A stretch of DNA of 64,000 bases from Mycolicibacterium rutilum (GTDB lineage: Bacteria; Actinomycetota; Actinomycetes; Mycobacteriales; Mycobacteriaceae), in contig NZ_LT629971.1 in assembly GCF_900108565.1 (NCBI RefSeq), forward strand, positions 5,270,001-5,334,000, in the 5' to 3' direction. Below the pieces are notes generated by a model. The model ran no database searches, was not told where the DNA came from, and saw only the letters and a list, made by a program, of their open reading frames with translations. The stretch's first letter is position 1, and each line of letters begins with the position of its first letter. This document shows positions 49,142 to 58,230 of this stretch, piece by piece. Position numbers and translations under genes: made by a program.

Positions 49142-49954
49142 TTGACGGACAACTCGTTCGACAACATCATCTACGAGGTCGACGGGCACAAGGCCACGAT
49201 CACGCTGCACCGGCCCGAGGCGCTCAACGCGTTGAGCCCGCACATGATCACCGAGCTGCGCGCCGCCTATGACGAGGCCGAGAACGACGACAACATCTGG
49301 CTGCTCATCGTCACCGGCACCGGGCGGGCGTTCTGCACCGGCGCCGACGTGGGTGAGATCCCCGAGGACGGCCGGGTCATCTACGAGCGGCCGTATCTGT
49401 CCACCTACGACCAGTGGGAGGCGCCCCAAGAGGGCACACCGCCGTTTCGACGGATGGCCAAACCGGTGCTCACCGCGGTCAACGGGTTGTGCTGCGGCGC
49501 GGGCCTGGACTGGATCACCACCGGCGACATCGCGATCGCCTCCGACCAGGCGACGTTCTTCGATCCGCACGTCAGCATCGGCCTGGTGGCGGCGCGCGAA
49601 ATGGTGCGGCTGGCCCGGATCCTCCCGCGCAACATCGCGCTCCGCATGGCGCTGATGGGCAAGCACGAGCGGATGACCGCGCAGCGGGCCTACGAACTCG
49701 GCATGATCAGCGAGGTCGTCGAGCACGACCGGCTGCTCGAACGGGCGCACGAGATTGCCGACATCGTGAACTCCAATGCGCCGCTGGCGGTCCGGGGCAC
49801 CCGGCTGACGATCCACAAGACCCTGGACCTGCCGCTGCACGAGGCCGAGATCCTCGCCGAGACGTTCCGCGAACGCGTGGTGCGCACCGAGGATGCCCTC
49901 GAGGGCCCGAAGGCGTTCATGGAGAAGCGCGCGCCGAACTGGCAGTGCCGATGA
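49142..49954 (+). CDS. Enoyl-CoA hydratase/isomerase family protein
   Basis: A 270-residue crotonase. It has FCTGADVGEIPED, then NGLCCGAGLDWITTGD with Asp at the Glu144 position, and FFDPHVSIGLVAAREM with His in place of Glu164. This pair of changes is also seen, in part, in the next gene. The chemistry may be hydrolytic or retro-Claisen instead of hydration, which is inference. The TTG start at 49142 is supported by GGAGG six nt upstream. It overlaps the third crotonase by ATGA. Confidence 0.88.
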   Translation: MTDNSFDNIIYEVDGHKATITLHRPEALNALSPHMITELRAAYDEAENDDNIWLLIVTGTGRAFCTGADVGEIPEDGRVIYERPYLSTYDQWEAPQEGTPPFRRMAKPVLTAVNGLCCGAGLDWITTGDIAIASDQATFFDPHVSIGLVAAREMVRLARILPRNIALRMALMGKHERMTAQRAYELGMISEVVEHDRLLERAHEIADIVNSNAPLAVRGTRLTIHKTLDLPLHEAEILAETFRERVVRTEDALEGPKAFMEKRAPNWQCR

Positions 49955-50730
49955 CGGCGTTCCAGACGCTGTTGCTCGACGTGGACCCCGACGACCACGT
50001 CGCCACCATCACGCTGAACCGCCCCGAGGCGCTCAACGCGTTCAATCGCACCATGTGCGAGGAGATGTCGCGGGCCTGGCAGCTGGTCAAGCACGACGAC
50101 ACCGTCCACGCGGTGGTGCTGCGCGCCGCCGGGGACCGGGCGTTCAGCGCGGGGCTGGACATCAAGACGCCCTACGGGCAGCCCGGCAATGTGTGGAACC
50201 ACGAGGACCCTGGCGAACACCTCAGCCCCAAGTGGCAGAAGATGTGGAAGCCGGTGGTGTGCGCGGTACAGGGCATGTGCACCGCCGGGGCGTTCTACTT
50301 CGTCAACGAGGCCGACGTGGTCATCTGCTCGTCCGACGCGACCTTCTTCGACTCCCACGTCAGCGCCGGGTTGGTGTGCGCGCTCGAGCCGATCGGGATG
50401 ATGCGCCGCGTCGGACTTGCCCAGACACTGCGAATCGCGTTGATGGGCAACGACGAACGCGTCGGTGCCGAGACCGCGCTGCGGATCGGGCTCGTCACCG
50501 AGGTTGTCGCCCGAGACCAGCTGTGGCGCCGCGCGCATGAGATCGCGGCGGGCATCGCCACCAAACCGCCGTCGGCGACGCAGGGCACGGTCAAGGCCAT
50601 CTGGGAATCACTGGAGAAGCCGTATCGCGCGGCGATGGAGCAGAACCTGATCTACACCCGGCTGGGCAACCCGCTGGGCCAGGCCGAACTCGCTGCGAAC
50701 CCCACCCGCGTCGAGCCGAGGATCCGGTGA
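49951..50730 (+). CDS. Enoyl-CoA hydratase/isomerase family protein
   Basis: A 259-residue crotonase related to the one before it. The segments are FSAGLDIKTPYGQ, QGMCTAGAFYFVNEAD (Glu144 position altered to a Phe/Tyr-containing AFYF) and FFDSHVSAGLVCALEP (His at the Glu164 position). Neither classical glutamate is present. It overlaps both neighbours by 1-4 nt and likely forms a functional pair or complex with the preceding crotonase, which shares the HVSxGLV motif. Confidence 0.88.
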   Translation: MTAFQTLLLDVDPDDHVATITLNRPEALNAFNRTMCEEMSRAWQLVKHDDTVHAVVLRAAGDRAFSAGLDIKTPYGQPGNVWNHEDPGEHLSPKWQKMWKPVVCAVQGMCTAGAFYFVNEADVVICSSDATFFDSHVSAGLVCALEPIGMMRRVGLAQTLRIALMGNDERVGAETALRIGLVTEVVARDQLWRRAHEIAAGIATKPPSATQGTVKAIWESLEKPYRAAMEQNLIYTRLGNPLGQAELAANPTRVEPRIR

Positions 50731-52181
50731 TGGCCGACCACGCTCTCAGCAGGCGTATCCGCGGGATCCTCGCGCTCGGACCGGACACCCCGGCGATCGA
50801 ACACGACGGGCAGTGGTGCACCTGGGACCAGCTGTCCGAGCACGCCCAGCAGATCCACGGCATCGGGGTCAGAGGCCGCCAGGTCGGAATGCTGTTGCGC
50901 AACAAACCCGCTCACATAGCGAGTCTACTCGGCGTACTGCTGGGAGGCGGGACCGTCGTCGTGGTCAACCCCTCGCGCGGCGACGACCGGATCCGGGCCG
51001 ACCTGGCCGCGCTCGCCCTGCCGCTGGTGATCGGGGAACCCGAGGATCTGGCCAGGCTGGTGTCCAGCCCGGGCACCGACAGAGTCGCCATCTCCGCAAT
51101 CGGTGATCCCATCCGGTTGACCGCCGCCACGGCGTTGGTTCCCGAGGAGACCCGACCGGGTGTTGCGGTGCGGATGCTCACCAGCGGAACCACCGGGCCA
51201 CCGAAACGCATCGATCTCACCTACGACATGCTCGCCCACTCGGTGATCGGTGCGGACTTCGATTCCGCGCCGGCGCCGACCAGCCTGCGCCGCGGGGTGG
51301 CGATCGTCAACGCGCCGCTGGTGCACATCGGCGGGGTGTACCGCGTGCTGCAATCCGTCTGCGAGGGACGCTCGTTCGCGCTGCTGGACCGCTTCGAGCT
51401 GAGCCGCTGGGCCGACGCGGTCCGCAGGCACCGGCCCCGCGCGGTGTCGCTGGTGCCCGCCGCGCTGCGCACCGTGCTGCACTCGGACCTGACCCGCGAC
51501 GACCTCGAAAGTGTCCAGGCGGTCACCTCCGGCACCGCTCCCCTGTCGGCCGACGACGCCGACGCCTTCACCGAGAAGTTCGGCATCCCGGTCCTGACCT
51601 CATACGCGGCAACGGAATTCGGCGGCAGTGTCGCGGGCTGGACACTGGCGGACTACCGGCAGCACTGGGCCACCAAACGCGGCAGCGTCGGCAGGGCCAG
51701 CCTGGGCGCACAACTGCGGGTCGTCGACGAATCCGGCCGTGTCCTGGGCACCGACGAACCCGGGCTGCTCGAGGTCAAACCCGGCCAACTCGGCCCGGAC
51801 GCGGACTGGCTGCGCACCACCGACATGGCGCGCATCGACGCCGACGGCTTCCTGTGGATTCTCGGACGCGCCGACCAGGCCATCATTCGCGGCGGGTTCA
51901 AGGTCATGCCCGACGACGTGCGCGCCGCGTTGGAGAGCCACCCGGCGGTGCACAGCGCCGCCGTCATCGGCCGCCCCGACGACCGGCTCGGCGAGACACC
52001 GGCGGCCATGGTGGAGTTGCGCGAACCGGCCGATGTCGCAACGTTGACCGAGCACGCGCGAAACCGGTTGGCCGGTTACGAGGTGCCGACGACCATCGTG
52101 GTCGTGGAGCAGATGCCGCGCACGCCGTCGGGCAAGCCCGACCTGAGCGCGGTCCGGCAGTACTTCGCCGAACATGGCTGA
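50730..52181 (+). CDS. Adenylate-forming enzyme, acyl-CoA synthetase family (first of three)
   Basis: A 483-residue AMP-binding protein. The P-loop is LTSGTTGPPKRIDL near residue 150, A5 is SYAATEFGG, A7/A8 include WLRTTDMARIDADGFLWILGRADQ, and the terminal Lys is in TPSGKPDLSA. The N-terminal domain is short, with the P-loop starting about 40 residues earlier than in normal FadD proteins. The substrate is unknown. ATG 50730 (TGATG coupling) is used; GTG 50727 is equally possible. It follows the third crotonase and overlaps the next ligase by 8 bp. Confidence 0.87.
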   Translation: MADHALSRRIRGILALGPDTPAIEHDGQWCTWDQLSEHAQQIHGIGVRGRQVGMLLRNKPAHIASLLGVLLGGGTVVVVNPSRGDDRIRADLAALALPLVIGEPEDLARLVSSPGTDRVAISAIGDPIRLTAATALVPEETRPGVAVRMLTSGTTGPPKRIDLTYDMLAHSVIGADFDSAPAPTSLRRGVAIVNAPLVHIGGVYRVLQSVCEGRSFALLDRFELSRWADAVRRHRPRAVSLVPAALRTVLHSDLTRDDLESVQAVTSGTAPLSADDADAFTEKFGIPVLTSYAATEFGGSVAGWTLADYRQHWATKRGSVGRASLGAQLRVVDESGRVLGTDEPGLLEVKPGQLGPDADWLRTTDMARIDADGFLWILGRADQAIIRGGFKVMPDDVRAALESHPAVHSAAVIGRPDDRLGETPAAMVELREPADVATLTEHARNRLAGYEVPTTIVVVEQMPRTPSGKPDLSAVRQYFAEHG

Positions 52182-53682
52182 GCGCACGGTCGGCGCCGTC
52201 CTGCGGGCCCGGGCCCGCTCCCGTGGCGATCACCCGCTGCTGGTCTGCGACACCGAGCGGCTCAGTTACGCCGACGCCGAACGTTGCTCCGCTGAGCTGG
52301 CTTCGGAACTGATCGCGCTCGGCGCGGGCAAGGGCACCCACGTCGGCGTGCTGTTCCCGAACGGCCCGGCCTTCGTCGTGGCCACGCTGGCCGCCGCCCG
52401 CACCGGCGCCACCGTCATCCCGATCTCGACGATGGCGACCACCCCCGAGATGCGCGAACAACTCGTCCACGCCGACGTCGAAATCTTGCTCGCGGCAGGG
52501 TCGTACCGGGCACACGACTACCGGCGGCGCCTCGCCGAGGTCGGTGAGCTGCCGCTGCTGCGCCACGTGCTGATCGATTCCGAGCCGACCCGCCCCGTTG
52601 ATGCGGAACGGGTCGCGGGCCTCGAAGCCGACGTCGACCCGTCCGACGTGCTGGCCATCATCTACACCTCCGGCTCGACCAGCGCCCCGAAAGGCGTCGT
52701 GCACACTCACGCCGGGCTGCTCGAGCACCAGGTCGTGCTCAACGAGATCCGCGGGCTCACCGCCGACGACAAGCTGTTCAGCAACTCACCGTTCTTCTGG
52801 ATCGGCGGGTTCGCGTTCTCGCTGCTGGCCACGCTCCTGGCCGGGGCCACGCTGGTGTGCTCGAACGCCGTCGAACCCGGCGACACCCTCGACCTGCTGG
52901 AGGCCGAAAAACCCACCATGACCAACGGTTTCGTCGCCGGCATCGCCGCGCTGGCGCGCCACCCGAGCCTGGCGGCGCGCGACCTGTCGTCGCTGCGGCG
53001 CGGCAACCTGTACCCGATCATGGCGCCCGAGGTGCGGCCTGCCGACCCCGAACTACGCCACACCATGCTGGGTATGACCGAGGCCGGCAGCGTGATCCTC
53101 GCCGACCCCGACGAGTCCGACCAACCCGAACACCGCCGCGGATCGTTCGGCAGGCCGGTGCCGGGTTTCGAGGTCAAGGTCGTCGACCCGGACACCGGCA
53201 GACCCGTCGCAGGCGGTGAGATCGGCGAGCTTTGCGCCCGGGGCCCGTTCATGATGGAGCGGTACTACAAACGCAGCCGCGAGCAGTGCTTCGACCCCGA
53301 CGACTGGTTTCACACCGGTGATCTCGTGCGCACCGACCCCGACGGCTTCTTCTACTTCGTCGGCCGCCGCGGCGCGATGATCAAGACCGCGGGTGCCAAC
53401 GTCGCGCCGGCGGAGGTGGAGCGGGCCATCGCGAAGGTGACCGGCGCCGTCGCGCATGTGATCGGGCTGCCCGACGCCGAACGGGGCGAGGTGGTCGCCG
53501 CCGTCGTCGCGCTCGCCGACGGCGACACCTTCGACGAGGCGGCCGTCCGCGAGCGACTGCGGGAAGAATTGTCGGCGTTCAAGATTCCGCGGCGCTTCGC
53601 CGCGCTGCCGAGCGCGCAGATACCGGTGATGTCCAGCGGCAAGATCGATCTGAAGAGGTTGAGTGAGGTGTTCGATGCCTGA
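52174..53682 (+). CDS. Adenylate-forming enzyme, acyl-CoA synthetase family (second of three)
   Basis: A 502-residue AMP-binding protein. The P-loop is YTSGSTSAPKGVVHTH near residue 168, A5 contains MLGMTEAGS, A7/A8 are DDWFHTGDLVRTDPDGFFYFVGRRG, and the C-terminal Lys is in MSSGKIDLKRL. The FFWIGGFAFSLLATLLAG stretch is shared with the third ligase (FFWVGGFAGGLLSALLTG), so these two are the closer pair. Neither the acid nor the acceptor is known. The start ATG lies 8 bp inside the previous gene. Confidence 0.88.
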   Translation: MAERTVGAVLRARARSRGDHPLLVCDTERLSYADAERCSAELASELIALGAGKGTHVGVLFPNGPAFVVATLAAARTGATVIPISTMATTPEMREQLVHADVEILLAAGSYRAHDYRRRLAEVGELPLLRHVLIDSEPTRPVDAERVAGLEADVDPSDVLAIIYTSGSTSAPKGVVHTHAGLLEHQVVLNEIRGLTADDKLFSNSPFFWIGGFAFSLLATLLAGATLVCSNAVEPGDTLDLLEAEKPTMTNGFVAGIAALARHPSLAARDLSSLRRGNLYPIMAPEVRPADPELRHTMLGMTEAGSVILADPDESDQPEHRRGSFGRPVPGFEVKVVDPDTGRPVAGGEIGELCARGPFMMERYYKRSREQCFDPDDWFHTGDLVRTDPDGFFYFVGRRGAMIKTAGANVAPAEVERAIAKVTGAVAHVIGLPDAERGEVVAAVVALADGDTFDEAAVRERLREELSAFKIPRRFAALPSAQIPVMSSGKIDLKRLSEVFDA

Positions 53683-55162
53683 CACCATCGACGCGTTGGT
53701 GCGACTGCGGGCCCGCGAGGACCCGGCCAAGGAGGCGGTCATCGATCCGTCGGCGCGGCTGACCTACGCCGACCTCGACCAGGAGTCGCGGCGGCTGGCC
53801 GCTGCCCTGTTCGCCGCGGGCGTCGGCAAGGGCCGCCGCGTCGGGCTGATCATGCCCAACCGCACTGAGTGGGTGGCATTGGCGGTCGCGGTGACCCGGA
53901 TCGGCGCGGTGCTGGTGCCGCTGAGCACGCTGTTGCAACCTCCCGAGCTCGCCGCCCAGCTGCGCACCGCCTCGGTGCAGTTCCTGATCACGGTCGAGGA
54001 GTTCCGGGGCCACCGCTACCTCGACGACGTCGCGGCCGTGCGCGCCGATCTGCCTGCGCTGCGCGAGGTTTGGCGTGCCGATCGGCTGCCCTCGCAGGGC
54101 TCGGCCCCGGTCGACGAGATCGCGGCGACGGTGACGCCCAGCGACACGCTGGCGATCATGTTCACGTCGGGCAGCAGCGGGCCGCCCAAGGGGGTCATCC
54201 ATTCGCACGGCAACGCGCTGGCCGCGGTGCGCTCCGGAATGGCGGCACGCTGTATCGATGCCGACACCCGGCTGTATCTGCCGATGCCGTTCTTCTGGGT
54301 GGGCGGCTTCGCCGGCGGTCTGCTGTCGGCGTTGCTGACCGGTGCGACGCTGATCACCGAGGAGATCCCCCAGCCGGAGACGACGCTGTGCCTCATCGAA
54401 TGCGAACGGGTCACGCTGTTTCGGGGCTGGCCCGATCAGGCGGAGGCGTTGGCGCGCCAATCGTCTTCTGTCGGCGCCGATCTGTCGTCACTGCGACCCG
54501 GGAGCCTGCCCGCGCTGCTGCCGGCCGAACTGCGCGGCGCACCGGGCGCACGGGCGAACCTGTTCGGGATGACCGAGTCGTTCGGGCCGTACTGCGGTTA
54601 CCCCGCCGACACCGATATGCCCCGCTCGGCATGGGGCAGCTGCGGAAAACCGTTCGAGGGTATGGACGTTCGCATCGTCGACACCGACAGCGGTGAGCCG
54701 GTGCCGGCCGGGACCATCGGGATGATCCAGCTCCGCGGACCGCACGTCATGCGCGGTATCTGCCGTCGCAGCCGCGAGGAGGTGTTCACCCTAGACGGCT
54801 TCTACCCCACCGGCGATCTCGGCCACCTCGACGCCGACGGGTTCATGTTCTACCACGGCCGTGCCGACGACATGTTCAAGGTGAGCGGCGCGACGGTCTA
54901 TCCGAGCGAGGTCGAACAGGGTCTGCGGACGATCGATGGCGTGCACAACGCCTGCGTCACCGAGGTCGACGGCGCCGTCGGCGCGTTGGTGGTCTCCGCG
55001 CGGACGGTCGAGGAGCTGCACGCCGAGGCCCGAAAGGTGCTGAGCGCGTTCAAGGTGCCGACGGTGTGGCTGGTCACCGAGTCCGACGACGACATCCCGC
55101 GCAAGGCGACGGGCAAGGTCGACGCCCGCGCGCTGCGTGATCTCCTCGCGACAGTCAGGTGA
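53675..55162 (+). CDS. Adenylate-forming enzyme, acyl-CoA synthetase family (third of three)
   Basis: A 495-residue AMP-binding protein. The P-loop is FTSGSSGPPKGVIHSH near residue 165, A5 contains LFGMTESFGPY, A7/A8 are FYPTGDLGHLDADGFMFYHGRADD, and the terminal Lys is in RKATGKVDARAL. ATG 53675 is chosen because GAGG lies six nt upstream and it overlaps the previous gene by 8 bp, as its neighbour does. It ends the operon and overlaps the convergent GntR gene by 8 bp. Confidence 0.88.
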   Translation: MPDTIDALVRLRAREDPAKEAVIDPSARLTYADLDQESRRLAAALFAAGVGKGRRVGLIMPNRTEWVALAVAVTRIGAVLVPLSTLLQPPELAAQLRTASVQFLITVEEFRGHRYLDDVAAVRADLPALREVWRADRLPSQGSAPVDEIAATVTPSDTLAIMFTSGSSGPPKGVIHSHGNALAAVRSGMAARCIDADTRLYLPMPFFWVGGFAGGLLSALLTGATLITEEIPQPETTLCLIECERVTLFRGWPDQAEALARQSSSVGADLSSLRPGSLPALLPAELRGAPGARANLFGMTESFGPYCGYPADTDMPRSAWGSCGKPFEGMDVRIVDTDSGEPVPAGTIGMIQLRGPHVMRGICRRSREEVFTLDGFYPTGDLGHLDADGFMFYHGRADDMFKVSGATVYPSEVEQGLRTIDGVHNACVTEVDGAVGALVVSARTVEELHAEARKVLSAFKVPTVWLVTESDDDIPRKATGKVDARALRDLLATVR

Positions 55163-55823
55163 TCACGCCGCGCTCGGTGAGGTGCTCGATCAACGGGTCC
55201 GCGCCCGCGGCGAGATGCTCGGACATCGCGGTGCGGGCCAGGTCCTCGTCGCGGCGCTCCAGCGCTTCGAGCAACCGGCGGTGGTGCGCGTTCGACTGCT
55301 CCGGCCAGCCGCTGATGATCGGGAACACCGACTCGGGTGCGTACCGGGTGATCTGCGACATCAACTGGGCGAGTTTCGGCGAGGCGGCGGCGACGTTGAT
55401 CGCCCGGTGGAACTCGTGATTGAGCCGGACCGCCCCTTCGTCGTCGGCCGCGGCATACGCCTGCTCGAGATCGGTCTGGATCTGCAGCAGCTCACGCAAC
55501 TGCTCGTCGGTGATCGCCGCCGCCGCCCGCGCCGCCAGTTCACCGCCGATATAGGCCTGCACGTTCGACACGTCGGTGACGTCACGACCGGTCACCGGCA
55601 GCACGACGAACCCCCGGCGCGGCTGCTGCGCGAGCAGACCTTCGGCCTTCAACTCGAACAGCGCCTCGCGCACCGGTGTGACGCTGATACCGAGCTCGGC
55701 CGCCAACTGGTCCAGCCGCACGTATTCGCCCGCGGCATAGGAACCGTCGAAGATGCGCTTGCGCACGAAGCGCGCGACATCCTCGGCCAGCTGCGGCCGG
55801 AACGCGAAACCCGGAACGGTCAC
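55155..55823 (-). CDS. GntR-family regulator, FCD domain
   Basis: A 222-residue GntR protein. The winged helix includes VRLDQLAAELGISVTPVREALFELKAEGLL and the FCD domain contains LNHEFHRAINVAAASPKLAQLM and AHHRRLLEALERRDEDLA, with the expected metal-binding His pattern. It is encoded 2 bp downstream of a FadE gene on the same strand, so it is co-transcribed with FadE, FadA and the FabG-like SDR and likely controls that module. The AT-rich palindrome at 59021 is its best candidate site. Confidence 0.9.
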   Translation of the reverse strand: MTVPGFAFRPQLAEDVARFVRKRIFDGSYAAGEYVRLDQLAAELGISVTPVREALFELKAEGLLAQQPRRGFVVLPVTGRDVTDVSNVQAYIGGELAARAAAAITDEQLRELLQIQTDLEQAYAAADDEGAVRLNHEFHRAINVAAASPKLAQLMSQITRYAPESVFPIISGWPEQSNAHHRRLLEALERRDEDLARTAMSEHLAAGADPLIEHLTERGVIT

Positions 55824-55825
55824 GG

Positions 55826-57019
55826 TCAGACCTGGTAGTCGGCCAGCAGCCGCTTGCTGATGATGTTCTTCTGGATCTCGCTGGTGCCCTCGCCGATCAA
55901 CAGGAACGGCGCGTCGCGCATCAGGCGCTCGATCTCGTACTCCTTGGAATAGCCGTAGCCGCCGTGGATCCGGAAGCTCTGCTGGGTGACCTCCGAGCAG
56001 AACTCGCTGGCCAGATACTTCGCCATGCCCGCGGCGACGTCGTTGCGCTCGCCGGAGTCCTTGAGCCGCGCCGCGTTGACCATCATCAGGTGCGCAGCCT
56101 CGACTTTGGTTGCCATCTCGGCCAATTGGAACGCGATGGCCTGATGCTCGGCGATCGGCTTGCCGAACGTCTGCCGCTGCTGGGCGTAGCGCACGGCGAG
56201 TTCGAACGCCCGGATGCCGACCCCGCACGCGCGTGCGGACACGTTGACGCGGCCCACCTCGATGCCGTCCATCATCTGGAAGAAGCCCTGCCCCGGCGCC
56301 TCGCCGAGGATGTCGCCGGCATAGGCCACGTAGCCGTCGAAGATGAGCTCGGTGGTGTCGATGCCTTTGTAGCCGAGTTTGTCGAGCTTGCCCGGGATCG
56401 TCAGGCCGGGGGCGACTTCGCCGTAGCCGACGGGCTTTTCGACCAGGAACGCAGTGAGGTTGCGGTGCGGTTTGTCGGCACCCTCGTCGGTGCGCACAAG
56501 CACTGCGACCAGTGTCGAGGTGCCGCCGTTGGTCAGCCACATCTTCTGGCCGTCGATGCGATACCTGCCGTCGTCGCGGCGCGTCGCCCTGGTGCGGATC
56601 GCGGCGACATCCGAGCCGAGTTCGGGTTCGCTCATCGAGAAGGCCCCGCGCGTCTCACCCGTCGCCATCCGCGGCAGATAGTGTTGCTTCTGGGCGTCGG
56701 TGCCGTGCTGGCGCAACATGTAGGCGACGATGAAGTGGGTGTTGAGCACGCCGGAGATGCTCATCCATCCGCGGGCCAGTTCCTCGACGCACAGCGCGTA
56801 GGTCAGCAGTGATTCGCCGAGTCCGCCGTACTCCTCGGGGATCATCAACCCGAACAGGCCCATCTCCTTCATCGCGTCGACGATGGCCTGCGGGTAGGTG
56901 TCGGTCTTCTCGAACTCGGGGGCGTTCGGGATGATCTCCTTGTCGACGAACTGGCGCACCGTCGCCAGTATCTCGGTCTGCACGTCGGTCAAGCCGACGG
57001 TCTGCGCGAGTTTGGTCAT
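55826..57019 (-). CDS. Acyl-CoA dehydrogenase, FadE
   Basis: A 397-residue ACAD of the standard short/medium-chain shape. FAD segments are FSMSEPELGSDVAAI and YRIDGQKMWLTNGG. The catalytic Glu is present in LIGEGTSEIQKN, where MCAD has YEGTxQIQ. Other landmarks are FGKPIAEHQAIAFQLAEMA and IHGGYGYSKEYEIERLMRDA. It oxidises an acyl-CoA to the 2-enoyl-CoA and passes electrons to ETF. It overlaps the upstream thiolase gene by ATGA. Confidence 0.94.
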   Translation of the reverse strand: MTKLAQTVGLTDVQTEILATVRQFVDKEIIPNAPEFEKTDTYPQAIVDAMKEMGLFGLMIPEEYGGLGESLLTYALCVEELARGWMSISGVLNTHFIVAYMLRQHGTDAQKQHYLPRMATGETRGAFSMSEPELGSDVAAIRTRATRRDDGRYRIDGQKMWLTNGGTSTLVAVLVRTDEGADKPHRNLTAFLVEKPVGYGEVAPGLTIPGKLDKLGYKGIDTTELIFDGYVAYAGDILGEAPGQGFFQMMDGIEVGRVNVSARACGVGIRAFELAVRYAQQRQTFGKPIAEHQAIAFQLAEMATKVEAAHLMMVNAARLKDSGERNDVAAGMAKYLASEFCSEVTQQSFRIHGGYGYSKEYEIERLMRDAPFLLIGEGTSEIQKNIISKRLLADYQV

Positions 57020-58230
57020 GCGTCAACCCTTTCGAAGATCGCGGCCAGTCCTTGCCCGCCTCCGATGCACATGGTTTCGAGTCCGTAGCGCGCGCCGCGG
57101 CGGTTCAGTTCGCGCGCCAGCGTCGCCAACATGCGCCCGCCCGTCGCACCCACGGGATGCCCCAGCGAGATGCCCGAGCCGTGCACGTTGGTGCGGTCGT
57201 GGTCGGCGGCGCCGAACTTCCACTCCCGCATCACCGCCAGCGCCTGCGCCGCGAACGCCTCGTTGAGTTCGATCAGGTCGATGTCACCCAGCGTCAGGCC
57301 GGCCTTGGCCAGCGCGACCTCGGTGGCCGGTACCGGCCCGATGCCCATGACGTTGGGCGCCACGCCCGCCGACCCCCACGACACCAGGCGCACCAGCGGG
57401 GTCAGCCCGAGTTCGGCGGCCTTCTCCGCAGTAGTCACCACACACATCGACGCCGCGTCGTTCTGCCCGCTGGCGTTGCCCGCGGTCACCGTCGCCTCCA
57501 AATCATCCTTCAGCAGAACCGGTTTGAGTTTGGCCAGCGACTCGACCGTGGTGTCGGGGCGCGGGTGCTCGTCGGTGTCGATCACCTCCTCGCCCTGGCG
57601 CGTCGAGACGGTGACCGGCACGATCTCCTCGGCCAGGACGCCGTCCTTCTGCGCGGCGACGGCCCGCTGGTGGGAGCGCACGGCGAGCTCGTCCTGCTCC
57701 TGGCGGGAGATGCCGTACCGGCGGCGCAGGTTCTCGGCGGTCTCGAGCATGCCGCCGGGCACCGGATAGTGCCGCCCGCCCGCGGTGGTCCGCCCGCGGG
57801 CGAGCCCGTCGTGCACCTTGACTCCGTTGCGCGCACCGCCCCATCGCATGTCGGTGGAGTAGAACGCCACATTGCTCATGCTCTCGGCCCCGCCGGCGAC
57901 CACAACGTCGTTGTCTCCGTTGGCAACTTGCAGACAGGCCTGGATGACCGCCTGCAGCCCGGATCCGCAGCGCCGGTCGACCTGCATCCCGGGCACGGTC
58001 ACCGGCAGCCCGGCGTCGAGGGCGACCACACGGCCGATCGCGGGCGCCTCGCTGCTGGGGTAGCAGTGCCCGAGGATCACGTCCTGCACTGCGGCGGGGT
58101 CGATTCCGGTGCGGTCGAGCAGGCCCTTGAGCGCGGTCACGCCGAGGTCGACGGCGGTCAGCGACTTGAACATGCCGCCGTAGCGGCCGATCGGCGTGCG
58201 GACGGGTTCACAGATGACGGCGTCGCGCAT
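57016..58230 (-). CDS. Acetyl-CoA C-acyltransferase (thiolase, FadA type)
   Basis: A 404-residue degradative thiolase. The nucleophile is Cys88 in VDRRCGSGLQAV, followed by NEAFAAQA, ISLGHPVGATGGRM with the catalytic His and MCIGGGQGLA with the second Cys. All key residues are intact. With the FadE and FabG-like genes it makes most of one beta-oxidation cycle; the hydratase may be MaoC at 61222. It overlaps the SDR gene by TGATG. Confidence 0.94.
   Translation of the reverse strand: MRDAVICEPVRTPIGRYGGMFKSLTAVDLGVTALKGLLDRTGIDPAAVQDVILGHCYPSSEAPAIGRVVALDAGLPVTVPGMQVDRRCGSGLQAVIQACLQVANGDNDVVVAGGAESMSNVAFYSTDMRWGGARNGVKVHDGLARGRTTAGGRHYPVPGGMLETAENLRRRYGISRQEQDELAVRSHQRAVAAQKDGVLAEEIVPVTVSTRQGEEVIDTDEHPRPDTTVESLAKLKPVLLKDDLEATVTAGNASGQNDAASMCVVTTAEKAAELGLTPLVRLVSWGSAGVAPNVMGIGPVPATEVALAKAGLTLGDIDLIELNEAFAAQALAVMREWKFGAADHDRTNVHGSGISLGHPVGATGGRMLATLARELNRRGARYGLETMCIGGGQGLAAIFERVDA

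Noticed and set aside
55155..57019. Equating the GntR-FadE pair with M. tuberculosis Rv3060c-Rv3061c (fadE22)
   Set aside because: FadE22 and its neighbouring GntR are much longer proteins than the 397- and 222-residue ones here, and the pair is about 50 kb from ligB.
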